64,000 nt of DNA, taken from positions 62,001-126,000 of the forward strand of contig NZ_JAHQZT010000009.1 in the NCBI RefSeq assembly GCF_019061305.1, given 5' to 3'. Under the pieces are notes generated by a model. The model had not been told where the DNA came from and did no database searches. It saw only the letters and a program-made list of their open reading frames with translations. A program made the translations under genes and the position numbers. This document shows positions 1 through 8,380 of the stretch, in pieces. The stretch is from Marinobacterium weihaiense. GTDB lineage: Bacteria > Pseudomonadota > Gammaproteobacteria > Pseudomonadales > Balneatricaceae. Position 1 is the first letter of the stretch, and each line of letters begins with the position of its first letter.

Positions 1-467
1 AGCGGGTGTCACGACTGATCGTGGTGGATATCGCCCCGGTACGTTATGAAGCCCGCCACAACGCGGTGATTGAAGGGCTCAAGCAGATCGACCTGGCGAG
101 CCTGAAAAGCCGTGGTGATGCCGACCGCCTGCTGGCCGAGTACGTGGATTCGGCACCCACCCGCGCCTTTCTGTTGAAAAACCTCTACCGCAACGAGGCC
201 CGGCAGTTTGCTTGGCGCATGAACCTGCCGGTACTGGAGCAGCAGTATGCCAACATCGGTGCCGCCCCCGAGGGCGCGCCCTATACCGGCCCGGTACTGT
301 TTATCAAAGGCGGGGACTCGGACTACCTGCTGGCCGAGCACCAGCAGCCGATTCAGCAGCTGTTCCCCAATGCCGGTTTCAAGATCATTGCCGGTGCGGG
401 ACACCTGCCGCATGTGGAAAAGCCGGCTGCCTTCACGCGCCTGGTGGAAAAATTTCTGCGGGATTGA
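1..467 (+). CDS. alpha/beta hydrolase, YbfF-like esterase (5' end outside window)
   Basis: C-terminal half of an alpha/beta-hydrolase. The reading frame is open to the window edge, so the gene starts upstream. What remains matches the end of the fold: a strand ending in VVDIAPVRYE, a helical cap region, then GGDSDYL carrying the likely catalytic Asp and GHLPHVEKP carrying the catalytic His. The nucleophile-elbow Ser would lie before the window. The VDIAPVRYE segment is typical of YbfF-type esterases acting on short acyl esters; substrate cannot be told. It converges on the metalloprotease gene with only 5 bp between stop codons. Confidence 0.75.
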   Translation, partial: RVSRLIVVDIAPVRYEARHNAVIEGLKQIDLASLKSRGDADRLLAEYVDSAPTRAFLLKNLYRNEARQFAWRMNLPVLEQQYANIGAAPEGAPYTGPVLFIKGGDSDYLLAEHQQPIQQLFPNAGFKIIAGAGHLPHVEKPAAFTRLVEKFLRD

Positions 468-472
468 AAGCG

Positions 473-1267
473 TCAGGCCTGAAGGCTGAACAGGGAACCC
501 GGTGGATACAAGGGGCTGTAGGCGCCGCTCTTGATCAGTTGCTGTTGCACGCTGTTAAGGCCGTTGGCACCGCTGTCGTTGGCGGCAGTGGCGCTCGCTG
601 TGCCCGGGGCGGTATCGGTGGCCGGACGCGTGCCTGTATTGTCACCGCCGGGACCGGCCGACTCGGAACCACTGACAGCCTCGTTCTCGGTGTCAGACTC
701 ATCCACCGCCGACGCTTCTTCCTGCAGGCGGGTCAGCTCCGCACGAGCATCCGCTGCCATGGCGCGGGCACTGGCGGCCACGCGGTAGTCCTGTGAAGAA
801 GGCTCTGCCGGAGCCATGGCGGCACGAATGATGGCTTCCGCCTTCTCTAGGGTCGCGCGCGGATTACCGCTGACCGCCGAGGTATCAATGCTGACCTCGC
901 CACCAACGGCATACATGCGCCCGTCCGGTCCGCGCTGATAATCGTAGGACACGGCACCGGTATGACCACCACCGGCGGCCTGGTGCGCCATTTCGTGCTG
1001 CCGTACTTCCAGATCCCGCGCACTCAACTCACGCAGTATCTTCTGTTCCTGCAGTTGCTGCGCCGCATTCTCATCACCGGCGCGCAGGCTCGCCTGCCCC
1101 TTGTCGGTGGCCTCAACCTGGTCACGCGGCTCTGCCGAACGCCCACTGGCAGGTTCGACCGTACCATCAGCGACCGTCGTGCGCGCAGCAGGTGCACCAC
1201 CACTCCCTTGGGCGGGCGCGTAGCCAGTCGTGACTGGACTGGATGAAATACTGGACAGCAGAGGCAT
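473..1267 (-). CDS. SprA-family putative zinc metalloprotease (CJM1_0395-like)
   Basis: 264 residues. The N-terminal ~80 residues are low-complexity and rich in Gly, Ala and Thr. A helix (about 70-95) ends in HEMAHQ at residues 91-96, a HExxH zinc-binding motif. A conserved core follows with YDYQRGPDGRMYAVGGEV, typical of the SprA-related family annotated as putative metalloprotease. The C-terminal 90 residues are acidic then Ala/Thr-rich and look disordered. No signal peptide is visible, and catalytic activity of this family is unproven as far as I know. It starts 21 bp after the stop of the small protein at 1289-1534, suggesting a two-gene operon. Confidence 0.7.
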   Translation of the reverse strand: MPLLSSISSSPVTTGYAPAQGSGGAPAARTTVADGTVEPASGRSAEPRDQVEATDKGQASLRAGDENAAQQLQEQKILRELSARDLEVRQHEMAHQAAGGGHTGAVSYDYQRGPDGRMYAVGGEVSIDTSAVSGNPRATLEKAEAIIRAAMAPAEPSSQDYRVAASARAMAADARAELTRLQEEASAVDESDTENEAVSGSESAGPGGDNTGTRPATDTAPGTASATAANDSGANGLNSVQQQLIKSGAYSPLYPPGSLFSLQA

Positions 1268-1288
1268 GGCGTCCGTCTTCCCGTGTGC

Positions 1289-1534
1289 TCAGGCGCGCGT
1301 ATCGATCAGGTTGCCCAGCACCTCATCGGTCTGGTTGACCACCTTGGTCGCGGCCGCTTCGGTGGCCTGATCGACACTGCTTTGCGCCACGGCCGGGTTA
1401 ACGTCTCGACCGGATGCCAGCTCGGCATTTTCCGCACGCCCCACCCCCTGAGCATCGCCCGATGCCTTGGGTGTGTTATCCAGCGTACGGTTGACATTGA
1501 ACATGCCACTATTCTGAGCGGAGGTGATATTCAT
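1289..1534 (-). CDS. small hypothetical protein with flagellar-rod-like C terminus
   Basis: 81 residues, start MNITSAQNSG chosen because an AGAGG lies about 8 nt upstream; a longer frame to 1570 has no better signal. Polar, Ala/Asn/Gln-rich and probably helical, without signal peptide or membrane segment. The C-terminal segment (about 52-81, ...TKVVNQTDEVLGNLIDTRA) resembles the helical C-terminal ends of many small flagellar rod or hook-type proteins (pattern VVKTADEMLGTLLDIKA). That is a weak, recalled similarity and no flagellar gene is nearby. Lies just upstream of the SprA-like protease gene and may be its partner or substrate; function unknown. Confidence 0.55.
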   Translation of the reverse strand: MNITSAQNSGMFNVNRTLDNTPKASGDAQGVGRAENAELASGRDVNPAVAQSSVDQATEAAATKVVNQTDEVLGNLIDTRA

Positions 1535-1664
1535 GGTGAAACCTCTGTTGATCCTTGGGGCCGAAAGCACAACCGAAGGCTCGAGTCAGATTGACCTGCT
1601 CAAGCTTCAATGCCCACTACACTATGTACTCGAGTATAGATCAAGCCGGATCCTTGGTCACTTT

Positions 1665-2351
1665 TTAATCACTCAGCAATGGCTGCAAATCAAGATGATC
1701 GGCCACGGCTCCTGCCGATGGCTGATTCAGCCAGGGTACCCGCCCCAGCAACGGCGCCCGAAACAGTGTTTCCAATGTTGCCAGGTTTTCATCTGGACAA
1801 CTCATTTCAGGATCCACATGATTGGCGACCCAACCCGCCAGGCGCAAGCCATCGCGGGCGATCGCTTCGGCCGTCAGGATGGCGTGATTGATGCAGCCCA
1901 ACTTCATACCCACCACCAGGATTACATCCAGTTCCAGCAACTGTGGCAGTCGCGCCAGGCTTTCACGCATGCTTAACGGCACCCGCCAACCACCGGCGCC
2001 TTCCACCAGAATCAGGTCTGCAGGCTGCATCATGGCGCCACGGCAATAAGCGGCCAGACGGTCAGCGCTGAGGTTACGTCCTTCCTGCTGGGCTGCGATA
2101 TGCGGCGCGATGGGGGGTTCGAATGCAATCGGGTTGACCTGCTCATAACTCAGTTTAACGCTGGCGGCCTGCTGCAGTTGCAACGCATCGGAATTGCGCA
2201 GGCCGTCTTCCGTTTGCTCACAACCCGCAGCCACCGGCTTCAACCCAATGGTTTTCAGGTTCTGGCGATTCGCAGCAGTTAGCAAACCAGCGGTCACCAG
2301 GGTCTTGCCGGCATCCGTATCGGTACCGGCGATAAAGAAACGCTTTTTCAC
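1665..2351 (-). CDS. bioD: dethiobiotin synthetase
   Basis: ATP-dependent carboxylation of 7,8-diaminononanoate to dethiobiotin, the penultimate biotin step, in the cytoplasm. 228 residues, normal for BioD. The P-loop GTDTDAGKT is at residues 9-17, and LVEGAGGWRVPL (about 117-128) is the second conserved BioD motif; SYEQVNPIAFEPPIAPHIAA is the usual substrate-binding segment. Its ATG overlaps the bioC stop by 4 bases, so it is translationally coupled as the last gene of bioBFHCD. No clear terminator was seen in the 130 bases after it. Confidence 0.95.
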   Translation of the reverse strand: MKKRFFIAGTDTDAGKTLVTAGLLTAANRQNLKTIGLKPVAAGCEQTEDGLRNSDALQLQQAASVKLSYEQVNPIAFEPPIAPHIAAQQEGRNLSADRLAAYCRGAMMQPADLILVEGAGGWRVPLSMRESLARLPQLLELDVILVVGMKLGCINHAILTAEAIARDGLRLAGWVANHVDPEMSCPDENLATLETLFRAPLLGRVPWLNQPSAGAVADHLDLQPLLSD

Positions 2352-3130
2352 TGGGGCTCCTTGAGCAGTTCCAGATAGTAGACTTCGTAGGTGGCAGGCA
2401 GCATGCCATCAGCCTGGCGCTGCTGCTCATAGGCCTCCAACAGACAGGTCAGGCGTTGACGACTGCTCAGCCCCCGCTCACGCCGGCTGTTGACGTTGTG
2501 TGCGCCCAGTGCCTTGAGTTCATGCATCAGCCCCTGCAGGCGACTGTAGCGAAGAACCTTGTATTCAGTCTCGCAACGGACCAGCTGCAAGCTGACATTG
2601 TGCGCCAACAACTGCGTCAGAGGGATGAAGTTGTTCACATGCACATCGTCGTCTACGACTGCCCAGGCCTGCTTGAGCTCGTGAAGGGTATCCGGCCCCA
2701 AAGTGGCCAGCAGGCAGCGCCCACCAGGCTTGAGTACACGCGCCAGTTCGGCTAGCAGACGCTCTGGCTGCTCACACCACTGCACGGCCAGGCTGGACCA
2801 GATCAAATCGACACTGGCATCCGCCAGCGGCAGCTGCTCGGCATCGCCACACAAGTAGTAAGCATCGGGCACAGGGCGCTGCTCACGTGCAAAACTGAGC
2901 ATGCCGTGAGCAAGATCCAGGTGCAGCAGCGGGGTCTGTGGGTAACGCTCGCGCAGATAAGGTGCCGCATAACCGGTACCACAGCCCAGATCAAGTACAT
3001 GGCCCTCTGCCTGTTGCGGCAGCCAATCCAGTAGCTGGTCGGCGATATCGCGCTGCAACTGAGCAACAGAATCGTAACTCTCGGCGGCGCGGCTGAACGC
3101 CTGGGCGACCTTGCGTTTATCGCGCTGCAT
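2348..3130 (-). CDS. bioC: malonyl-[acyl-carrier protein] O-methyltransferase
   Basis: SAM-dependent methyltransferase that esterifies malonyl-ACP to prime pimeloyl-ACP synthesis. 260 residues from the start [20 protein letters not shown]; an upstream in-frame extension to 3223 lies wholly inside bioH and lacks family features. SAM motif I VLDLGCGTG is at residues 45-53, followed by LHLDLAHGM (motif II) and DLIWSSLAVQWCEQP (post II). The N-terminal FSRAAESYDSVAQLQR is a BioC hallmark. The start lies 14 bases inside the end of bioH, so the two are probably coupled; they act at opposite ends of the same pathway branch. Confidence 0.95.
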   Translation of the reverse strand: MQRDKRKVAQAFSRAAESYDSVAQLQRDIADQLLDWLPQQAEGHVLDLGCGTGYAAPYLRERYPQTPLLHLDLAHGMLSFAREQRPVPDAYYLCGDAEQLPLADASVDLIWSSLAVQWCEQPERLLAELARVLKPGGRCLLATLGPDTLHELKQAWAVVDDDVHVNNFIPLTQLLAHNVSLQLVRCETEYKVLRYSRLQGLMHELKALGAHNVNSRRERGLSSRQRLTCLLEAYEQQRQADGMLPATYEVYYLELLKEPQ

Positions 3131-3884
3131 CAATACCGTCCATCTGTCGTTGAATAGATGCCAATACCGCATCGGCATGACTGATAAATGGCAGGTGGGC
3201 GCTGTGCTCCAGCAACTGAACATTCAGGGTGTTATTCAGTACTTTAGCCGCTTCAGCCAGTGCCTGGGGCACCAACTGATCCTCGCTCCCCAGTATCAGC
3301 TGGGCCGGGCAGCTCAAGCCGGACAGCGCCGGACGCAGGTCAGACTCCAGCAGCCTCAGGGCCGGTGCCAGCGCCTGGGGCTCGGCATTCGCCATCACGG
3401 CTTTCAGGTGTTTGAGCGCGTCACGCGCCCTGACGGATCCCCGGGTTTGCAGAGCCGCAAAGCGCTGCAGCGTCTTGGTCTCGTTGTCGGCCAGTGACTC
3501 GACGAAGGCGCCGAACACCTCAGGTGCCATGGCACAGGAACAGTCGTCACGCGCCACAAAACAGGGGTTGGCGGCGATCAGGCTCAGGCTTTTGACCCGC
3601 TCCGGTGCCTGTTCAGCCACCGCCAGTGCCAGCTGACCACCCAGAGACCAGCCCAGCCAGTGAGCACTCTCAGGAGCAGTGGCCAGCAGGGACGCCACCA
3701 CCGCGTCCAGCGACATATCGCCAGCGGGAGCAGAACGCCCCAGCCCCGGTAGATCGATCAGCGTCACCCGGTAACGCTCGGCGAGACGGTCGGCAAAGTC
3801 GCCCCAGATATTGGAGCTCAGCCCCCAGCCATGCAGCAGCACCAGGTCCGGACCACTGCCTCGCGTCTCAGTCCACAGGCTCAC
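3117..3884 (-). CDS. bioH: pimeloyl-ACP methyl ester carboxylesterase
   Basis: Alpha/beta-hydrolase that removes the methyl group added by BioC, ending elongation at pimeloyl-ACP. 255 residues, as usual for BioH. The oxyanion segment LLHGWGLSS (16-24) and the nucleophile elbow GWSLGG (Ser80) are clear. [11 protein letters not shown] supplies the likely Asp and EHSAHLPF the His. Operon position between bioF and bioC fits; it overlaps both neighbours by a few bases. In other proteobacteria BioH can be replaced by BioG or BioK, but sequence and length here match BioH. Confidence 0.93.
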   Translation of the reverse strand: MSLWTETRGSGPDLVLLHGWGLSSNIWGDFADRLAERYRVTLIDLPGLGRSAPAGDMSLDAVVASLLATAPESAHWLGWSLGGQLALAVAEQAPERVKSLSLIAANPCFVARDDCSCAMAPEVFGAFVESLADNETKTLQRFAALQTRGSVRARDALKHLKAVMANAEPQALAPALRLLESDLRPALSGLSCPAQLILGSEDQLVPQALAEAAKVLNNTLNVQLLEHSAHLPFISHADAVLASIQRQMDGIDAAR

Positions 3885-5050
3885 GCAGCACCTCCTGCAC
3901 GAACGGCATCCAATGCATCCAGCAGACGGTCGACCTGTTCCTCAGTGTGAGCGGCACTAAGAGTGACGCGCAAGCGCGAGCTGCCCGCCGGTACGGTCGG
4001 CGGACGGATGGCACTGATGAAGATGCCGCGCGCTTCCAGTTCAGCACTGATGCGCATCGCTTCACCGGCATCGCCGATCAGGATCGGCTGGATCGGTGTC
4101 GGCGAGTCCATCAGTTCATAGCCCAGCTGTTCGCAGCCGCTGCGGAAGCGCTTGATCAGCTGCGCCAGCTTGTCTCGACGCCAGCCCTCGGTCTGAACCA
4201 GCTTGAGACTGGCACGGGTGGCCTGGGCCACGGCCGGCGACATGCTGGTGGTATAGATATAAGTGCGAGCAAACTGGATCAGGGTTTCGATCAGCACTTC
4301 GGAGCCGGCGACAAAGGCACCGGAGGTGCCGAAGCCCTTGCCCAGGGTGCCGATCAGTACCGGCACGTCCTCGTCGCTCAGACCCAAGTGCTCGACACAG
4401 CCGCCACCGGTCGCCCCCAGACAGCCAAAGCCATGGGCGTCATCGACCATCAGCCAGCCGTCGTGCTCGCGGGTGACACGGCTCAATTCGTGCAGATCGG
4501 CAATATCGCCATCCATGCTGAACACGCCATCGGTGACCACCAGCTTGCGCCGGGCCTCGGAGCGGCTCAGGCGCTGGGCCAGGCTGGCGGGATCGTTGTG
4601 CAGGTAACGCTGGAAACGAGCACCGCTGAGCAGGCCCGCATCCAGTAAGGAAGCGTGGTTGAGGCGATCCTGAAACACCGCGTCCTGCTTGTCGATCAGG
4701 GCATTGATGGCACCGATATTGGCCATGTAACCGGTGGAAAACAGCAACACTCGCTCACGGCCGGTGAATGCAGCCAGCTCTTCTTCCAGCGCATGATGCG
4801 CTTGTGAGTGACCATTGACTAGGTGAGAGGCACCGCCACCCACACCATAGGTATCGGCGCCCTGCTTGAGCGCCGCGATCACTTCGGGATGGTTGGCCAA
4901 TCCCAGATAGTCGTTGGAGCAGAACGCCAGGTAACGCTTGCCATCGACGCTGACCTCCGGCCCCTGGGCCGACTCCAGCACCCGACGCTGGCGGTAGAGG
5001 TTCTCCTGCCGCCGCGCCTCAAGCGCGGCCGCCAGATCGTTGAAGGACAT
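3881..5050 (-). CDS. bioF: 8-amino-7-oxononanoate synthase
   Basis: PLP enzyme that condenses pimeloyl-ACP with L-alanine to 8-amino-7-oxononanoate. 389 residues. The PLP lysine is K238 in [12 protein letters not shown]204/H206 in VDDAHGFG and H133 in NHASLLD are the usual cofactor-contact residues. The N-terminal [18 protein letters not shown] is typical of the alpha-oxoamine synthases. A GAGG lies about 9 nt before the ATG. It is 9 bp downstream of bioB and overlaps bioH by 4 bases. Confidence 0.96.
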   Translation of the reverse strand: MSFNDLAAALEARRQENLYRQRRVLESAQGPEVSVDGKRYLAFCSNDYLGLANHPEVIAALKQGADTYGVGGGASHLVNGHSQAHHALEEELAAFTGRERVLLFSTGYMANIGAINALIDKQDAVFQDRLNHASLLDAGLLSGARFQRYLHNDPASLAQRLSRSEARRKLVVTDGVFSMDGDIADLHELSRVTREHDGWLMVDDAHGFGCLGATGGGCVEHLGLSDEDVPVLIGTLGKGFGTSGAFVAGSEVLIETLIQFARTYIYTTSMSPAVAQATRASLKLVQTEGWRRDKLAQLIKRFRSGCEQLGYELMDSPTPIQPILIGDAGEAMRISAELEARGIFISAIRPPTVPAGSSRLRVTLSAAHTEEQVDRLLDALDAVRAGGAA

Positions 5051-5059
5051 GGATCGGCC

Positions 5060-6115
5060 TCAGTGCGTGGCGCTGGCGTCGATGAACAGCTCGGCGTCCT
5101 GCTGCGCCTGAATCTCGGCCGCCAGTTTCTGCTCCTGGTCGGCATCGGAGTCTTCGATACGCTGCTCCGGACGGATACCCAGGCGCTTGAACAGCTGCAG
5201 GTCGCGGTGGGTTTCCGGGTTCGGCGTGGTCAGCAGGCACTCGCCATAGAAAATGGAGTTGGCACCGGCAAAGAACGCCATGGACTGAAGTTCGTCCGAC
5301 ATCTGCTCACGACCGGCGGACAGACGCACATGGGATTTCGGCATCATGATGCGCGCCACGGCGATGGTGCGGATGAACTCCAGCGGGTCCAGGTCTTCCA
5401 CGTTTTCCAGCGGCGTACCCTGTACCTTGACCAGCATGTTGATCGGCACCGATTCCGGCTGCTGCGGCAGATTGGCCAGCTGCATCAGCAGGCCGTAACG
5501 GTCCTTGGCGGTTTCACCCATACCCAGGATACCGCCACTGCAGATCTTCATGCCGGAATCGCGCACGTGCTGCAGGGTATTCAGGCGATCCTCGTAGGTA
5601 CGGGTGGTGATGATCTTGTCGTAGAACTCCGGCGAGGTGTCCAGATTATGGTTGTAGTAGTCAAGGCCCGCCTCGGACAGCTGCTCGGCCTGGGACTCCT
5701 TCAGCATCCCCAGCGTCATGCAGGTTTCCAGCCCCATCGCCTTCACGCCCTTGATCATCTCGATCACGTAGGGCATGTCGCGGTCGGTCGGGTGCTTCCA
5801 GGCCGCGCCCATACAGAAGCGGGTGGAGCCGGATGCTTTCGCCTGCTTCGCCTTGTTCAGCACCGCTTCCACTTCCATCAGGCGCTGTTTTTCCAGGCCG
5901 GTGTTGTAGTGGGCGCTCTGCGGGCAGTACTTGCAGTCTTCCGGGCAGGAGCCGGTCTTGATCGACAGCAGAGTGCTGACCTGTACTTCATTGGGATTGA
6001 AGTGCTGGCGGTGTACGGTTTGTGCCTGGAACAGCAGATCATTCATCGGCAGTTCGAACAGTGCACGGACCTCCTGTTCGGTCCAGTCGTGACGCACTTC
6101 AGCCTGGTTTTGCAT
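5060..6115 (-). CDS. bioB: biotin synthase
   Basis: Radical-SAM enzyme inserting sulfur into dethiobiotin, the last step. 351 residues from [11 protein letters not shown], preceded by GGGGATTGGAG; a longer frame to 6175 runs into the promoter region. The radical-SAM cysteines are C57, C61 and C64 ([12 protein letters not shown]). Further motifs [26 protein letters not shown] and [10 protein letters not shown] hold the ligands of the second, [2Fe-2S], cluster. First gene of the minus-strand bio operon, with a recognisable promoter and leader hairpin upstream. Confidence 0.97.
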   Translation of the reverse strand: MQNQAEVRHDWTEQEVRALFELPMNDLLFQAQTVHRQHFNPNEVQVSTLLSIKTGSCPEDCKYCPQSAHYNTGLEKQRLMEVEAVLNKAKQAKASGSTRFCMGAAWKHPTDRDMPYVIEMIKGVKAMGLETCMTLGMLKESQAEQLSEAGLDYYNHNLDTSPEFYDKIITTRTYEDRLNTLQHVRDSGMKICSGGILGMGETAKDRYGLLMQLANLPQQPESVPINMLVKVQGTPLENVEDLDPLEFIRTIAVARIMMPKSHVRLSAGREQMSDELQSMAFFAGANSIFYGECLLTTPNPETHRDLQLFKRLGIRPEQRIEDSDADQEQKLAAEIQAQQDAELFIDASATH

Positions 6116-6149
6116 GACTCCAATCCCCTTGTGACATAATCTTGATCCG

Positions 6150-6170
6150 GACACCCAAGGAGTGGGTGTC
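6150..6170 (-). promoter_or_regulatory. bioB leader hairpin with anti-SD loop
   Basis: Perfect inverted repeat GACACCCA / TGGGTGTC with a 5-nt loop. On the bioB (minus) strand the loop reads CTCCT, complementary to the GGAG of the bioB ribosome binding site about 30 nt downstream. It lies between the predicted transcription start and the ATG, so it would be in the bioB 5' UTR. A hairpin-loop/SD interaction is my inference; it might also be an operator for a DNA-binding protein. Confidence 0.45.
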
Positions 6171-6189
6171 GACAATTTTTATGGTTCCG

Positions 6190-6217
6190 ATCATAAAGCG
6201 GCAGAGGAAACTGTCAA
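6190..6217 (-). promoter_or_regulatory. sigma70-type promoter of the bio operon
   Basis: On the minus strand TTGACA (6212-6217, perfect -35) is followed after 16 bp by TATGAT (6190-6195, 5 of 6 bases of a -10). The predicted start is near 6183, giving a leader of about 65-70 nt to the bioB ATG. The -35 abuts the start codon of the divergent ComF-like gene. I looked for a BirA-type two-half operator and found only a GGTTGACA-like half, so repression by BirA is not supported by what I see. Confidence 0.6.
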
Positions 6218-6220
6218 CCT

Positions 6221-6928
6221 ATGTCTTCACAACAAATAAACAGCTGGATAAAAAACAAACAAATCTGTGCATTATGCTCGATTCGAGGGGCCGACCATCA
6301 CGGACTCTGCGCCGGCTGCCATGCCGACCTGCCCTGGCTACTGCATTACTGCCGTTCCTGCGCCTTGCCGTTGCCGCTATCAGCATCGCCCGGCAGCCTA
6401 TGTGGCCATTGCATCCGGCAGCCGCCGGCGTTTGATCGCACTCTGGCCGCCTTCGAGTACGACTTCCCCCTCAGCCAGCTGCTGCCGACCATCAAGTACC
6501 ATCGCCAGCCCGCTCAGCTAGGCTGGCTGGGCCGCGTGCTCGCGGACTACATTCGTGACCGGCAGGACGGGGACTGGCCCGAGGTACTGGTCCCAGTACC
6601 CATGCACACACTGAGTGAGTTCAAGCGCGGCTTTAACCAGGCACGTCTGCTGACACAAGTACTGGGACGGTCACTGCACTTGCCGCTGGCAGAACCGGTC
6701 CGCAAGGTCCGGCGCACGCCGCACCAGATGGCCCTGAGCCTGGAAGATCGCTGCCAGAACCTGCAACAGGCGTTTGCAGTCCATGCCCGACCGCCCCGTC
6801 ACTTGGCGCTGGTCGATGATGTCATGACCACCGGCACCACTGTAAACACGCTGGCCCAGGCACTGAAGGCTGCCGGGGCGGAGCGTGTCGATGTTTGGGT
6901 GCTGGCCAGAACGGCAGAGGTCCGTTAA
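6221..6928 (+). CDS. ComF/GntX-type phosphoribosyltransferase
   Basis: 235 residues, start chosen downstream of AGAGGA. Four CxxC pairs in the first 64 residues (C16/C19, C30/C33, C44/C47, C61/C64) form zinc-ribbon-like knuckles typical of the ComF/GntX (YhgH) family. The C-terminal PRTase domain has VPVPMH...RGFNQA and the PRPP loop VDDVMTTGTT (198-207). Members are linked to DNA uptake or to use of DNA as nutrient, but the reaction is unknown. Divergent from bioB, an arrangement also seen near bio genes in other gammaproteobacteria. Confidence 0.85.
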   Translation: MSSQQINSWIKNKQICALCSIRGADHHGLCAGCHADLPWLLHYCRSCALPLPLSASPGSLCGHCIRQPPAFDRTLAAFEYDFPLSQLLPTIKYHRQPAQLGWLGRVLADYIRDRQDGDWPEVLVPVPMHTLSEFKRGFNQARLLTQVLGRSLHLPLAEPVRKVRRTPHQMALSLEDRCQNLQQAFAVHARPPRHLALVDDVMTTGTTVNTLAQALKAAGAERVDVWVLARTAEVR

Positions 6929-6966
6929 ATTGAAGCTATCACTTATCAACATCGACCGGAACAGGG

Positions 6967-7707
6967 ATGCCCATGCGCCTTCGCCTGCTTGGCCTCGTGG
7001 CCGCACTCATGCCCATGACAGCAGCCACGGCCGAGCTGAATCTGGCCGTGGCCGCCAATTTCAGGGCTCCGCTGGAGCAGCTGGTACGCCAGTTTGACCC
7101 TCGGCAACAGCACACAATTGCCATTAGCAGTGCCTCTACCGGCGTGCTCTATACCCAGATTCGCCAGGGGGCGCCGTTCGACATTTTCTTGGCCGCCGAC
7201 CGCGCGCGCCCCGAACGCCTGGCCAGGGAAGGGGCGGGGTTGGCTCATACCCGCATGACCTACGCCATAGGCCGCCTGGCCCTCTGGCAGCCAGGCCGTC
7301 AGCCTGACTCGCTGAACGACCTGCTGCCGGCACCGCTGGCCCTGGCCAATCCGAAAACCGCCCCCTATGGACTGGCGGCACAGCAGGCACTGGGCGCCTC
7401 GGGCCGCGATCAGGGCATCCGCCGTATTCAGGGCAGCAACATCGCCCAGGCGTTCCAGTTCGTCCACAGCGGCAACGCTCCTCAGGGACTGGTCGCCCAC
7501 GCGCAATTGGTACAGCTGCAGATTCCGACCCGCGAATGGACGCTCGTGGCCGCCGAACTGCATGCCCCAATCGAGCAGCAGTTGATTCAGCTGCAGCGCA
7601 GCGCCGACAACCCACTGGCCGAGCGCTTCCTGCAGTTCATGCAGTCCGATACGGCACGCCGCATGATACAGGCCGGCGGTTATCAGGTGCCCCATGCTGC
7701 CGACTGA
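6967..7707 (+). CDS. modA: molybdate ABC transporter, periplasmic binding protein
   Basis: 246 residues. A signal peptide (about 1-24) ends at TAATA-ELNLAVAANF. Features of ModA: AVAANFRAPLEQL at the mature N terminus, ISSASTGVLYTQIRQGAPFDIFLAAD with oxyanion-binding Ser residues, and ANPKTAPYG in the second lobe. It binds molybdate or tungstate and delivers it to ModB. It starts 38 bp after the ComF-like gene and overlaps modB by 14 bases. A second in-frame ATG two codons on is an alternative start. Confidence 0.9.
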   Translation: MPMRLRLLGLVAALMPMTAATAELNLAVAANFRAPLEQLVRQFDPRQQHTIAISSASTGVLYTQIRQGAPFDIFLAADRARPERLAREGAGLAHTRMTYAIGRLALWQPGRQPDSLNDLLPAPLALANPKTAPYGLAAQQALGASGRDQGIRRIQGSNIAQAFQFVHSGNAPQGLVAHAQLVQLQIPTREWTLVAAELHAPIEQQLIQLQRSADNPLAERFLQFMQSDTARRMIQAGGYQVPHAAD

Positions 7708-8380
7708 GCAGGACCTGGCGGCCCTCTGGTTGACCCTACAGCTGGCCGGACTGACCACCCTGATCCTGCTGCTGCTGGGTACGCCCTTTGCCTGGTGGCT
7801 GGCGCATACCCGCTGCCGCTGGAAAGTCATCCCGGAAGCGTTAGTGGCCCTGCCGCTGATCCTGCCGCCGACGGTGCTGGGCTTTTATCTGTTGCTGGCC
7901 TTTGCCCCCGATGGCCTGCTGGGCGCCCCCTGGCACTGGCTGACCGGCAGCGGTCTGGCTTTCAGTTTCAGCGGTTTGCTGATCGGCTCGGTGCTCTATT
8001 CACTGCCGTTTGTGGTGCAGCCGCTGCAGGGCGGTTTTGAACAGCTGGACCTGCGCCTGCTGCAAGCGGCCGAAACGCTGGGCGCCGGGCGCTGGTCACT
8101 GTTTCGTCGTCTGGTGCTGCCGCTGTGCAAGCGCAGCTTTCTGACCGCGACCACCCTGGGCTTTGCCCACACCGTCGGCGAGTTCGGCGTGGTACTGATG
8201 ATCGGCGGCAATATTCCCGGCAGCACCCAGGTGCTGTCCATCGCCCTGTATGACCATGTGGAAACCCTCGACTACACCCGTGCGCACTGGCTGGCTGGCG
8301 GCCTCCTGCTGTTCTCGGTCACCCTGCTGCTGGTGCTGTACAGCCTCAATCGGCGCCCCTCGATGGAGCCGGCACGATGA
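7694..8380 (+). CDS. modB: molybdate ABC transporter permease
   Basis: 228 residues with about five to six hydrophobic helices (near 15-38, 50-75, 88-110, 140-165, 195-218). The ABC-coupling EAA-type loop lies at about 115-140 (LLQAAETLGAGRWSLFRRLVLP), and the ModB-type PLILPPTVLGFYLLLAF is at about 54-70. It moves molybdate across the inner membrane. Overlaps modA upstream and modC downstream (ATGA), so the three genes are coupled. Confidence 0.93.
   Translation: MLPTEQDLAALWLTLQLAGLTTLILLLLGTPFAWWLAHTRCRWKVIPEALVALPLILPPTVLGFYLLLAFAPDGLLGAPWHWLTGSGLAFSFSGLLIGSVLYSLPFVVQPLQGGFEQLDLRLLQAAETLGAGRWSLFRRLVLPLCKRSFLTATTLGFAHTVGEFGVVLMIGGNIPGSTQVLSIALYDHVETLDYTRAHWLAGGLLLFSVTLLLVLYSLNRRPSMEPAR

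Noticed and set aside
1600-1664. TACTCGAGTA palindrome after bioD as a terminator
   Set aside because: Only 10 bp, no loop and no U-tract; not distinguishable from chance.
4823-6139. 438-codon plus-strand frame antisense to bioB and bioF
   Set aside because: It is fully opposite two well-conserved genes, has no family resemblance, and its His/Gln/Leu-rich composition is typical of shadow frames in GC-rich DNA.
6205-6245. BirA operator at the bioB promoter
   Set aside because: Only one GGTTGACA-like half is present; the expected partner 14-16 bp away matches at about 4 of 9 positions.
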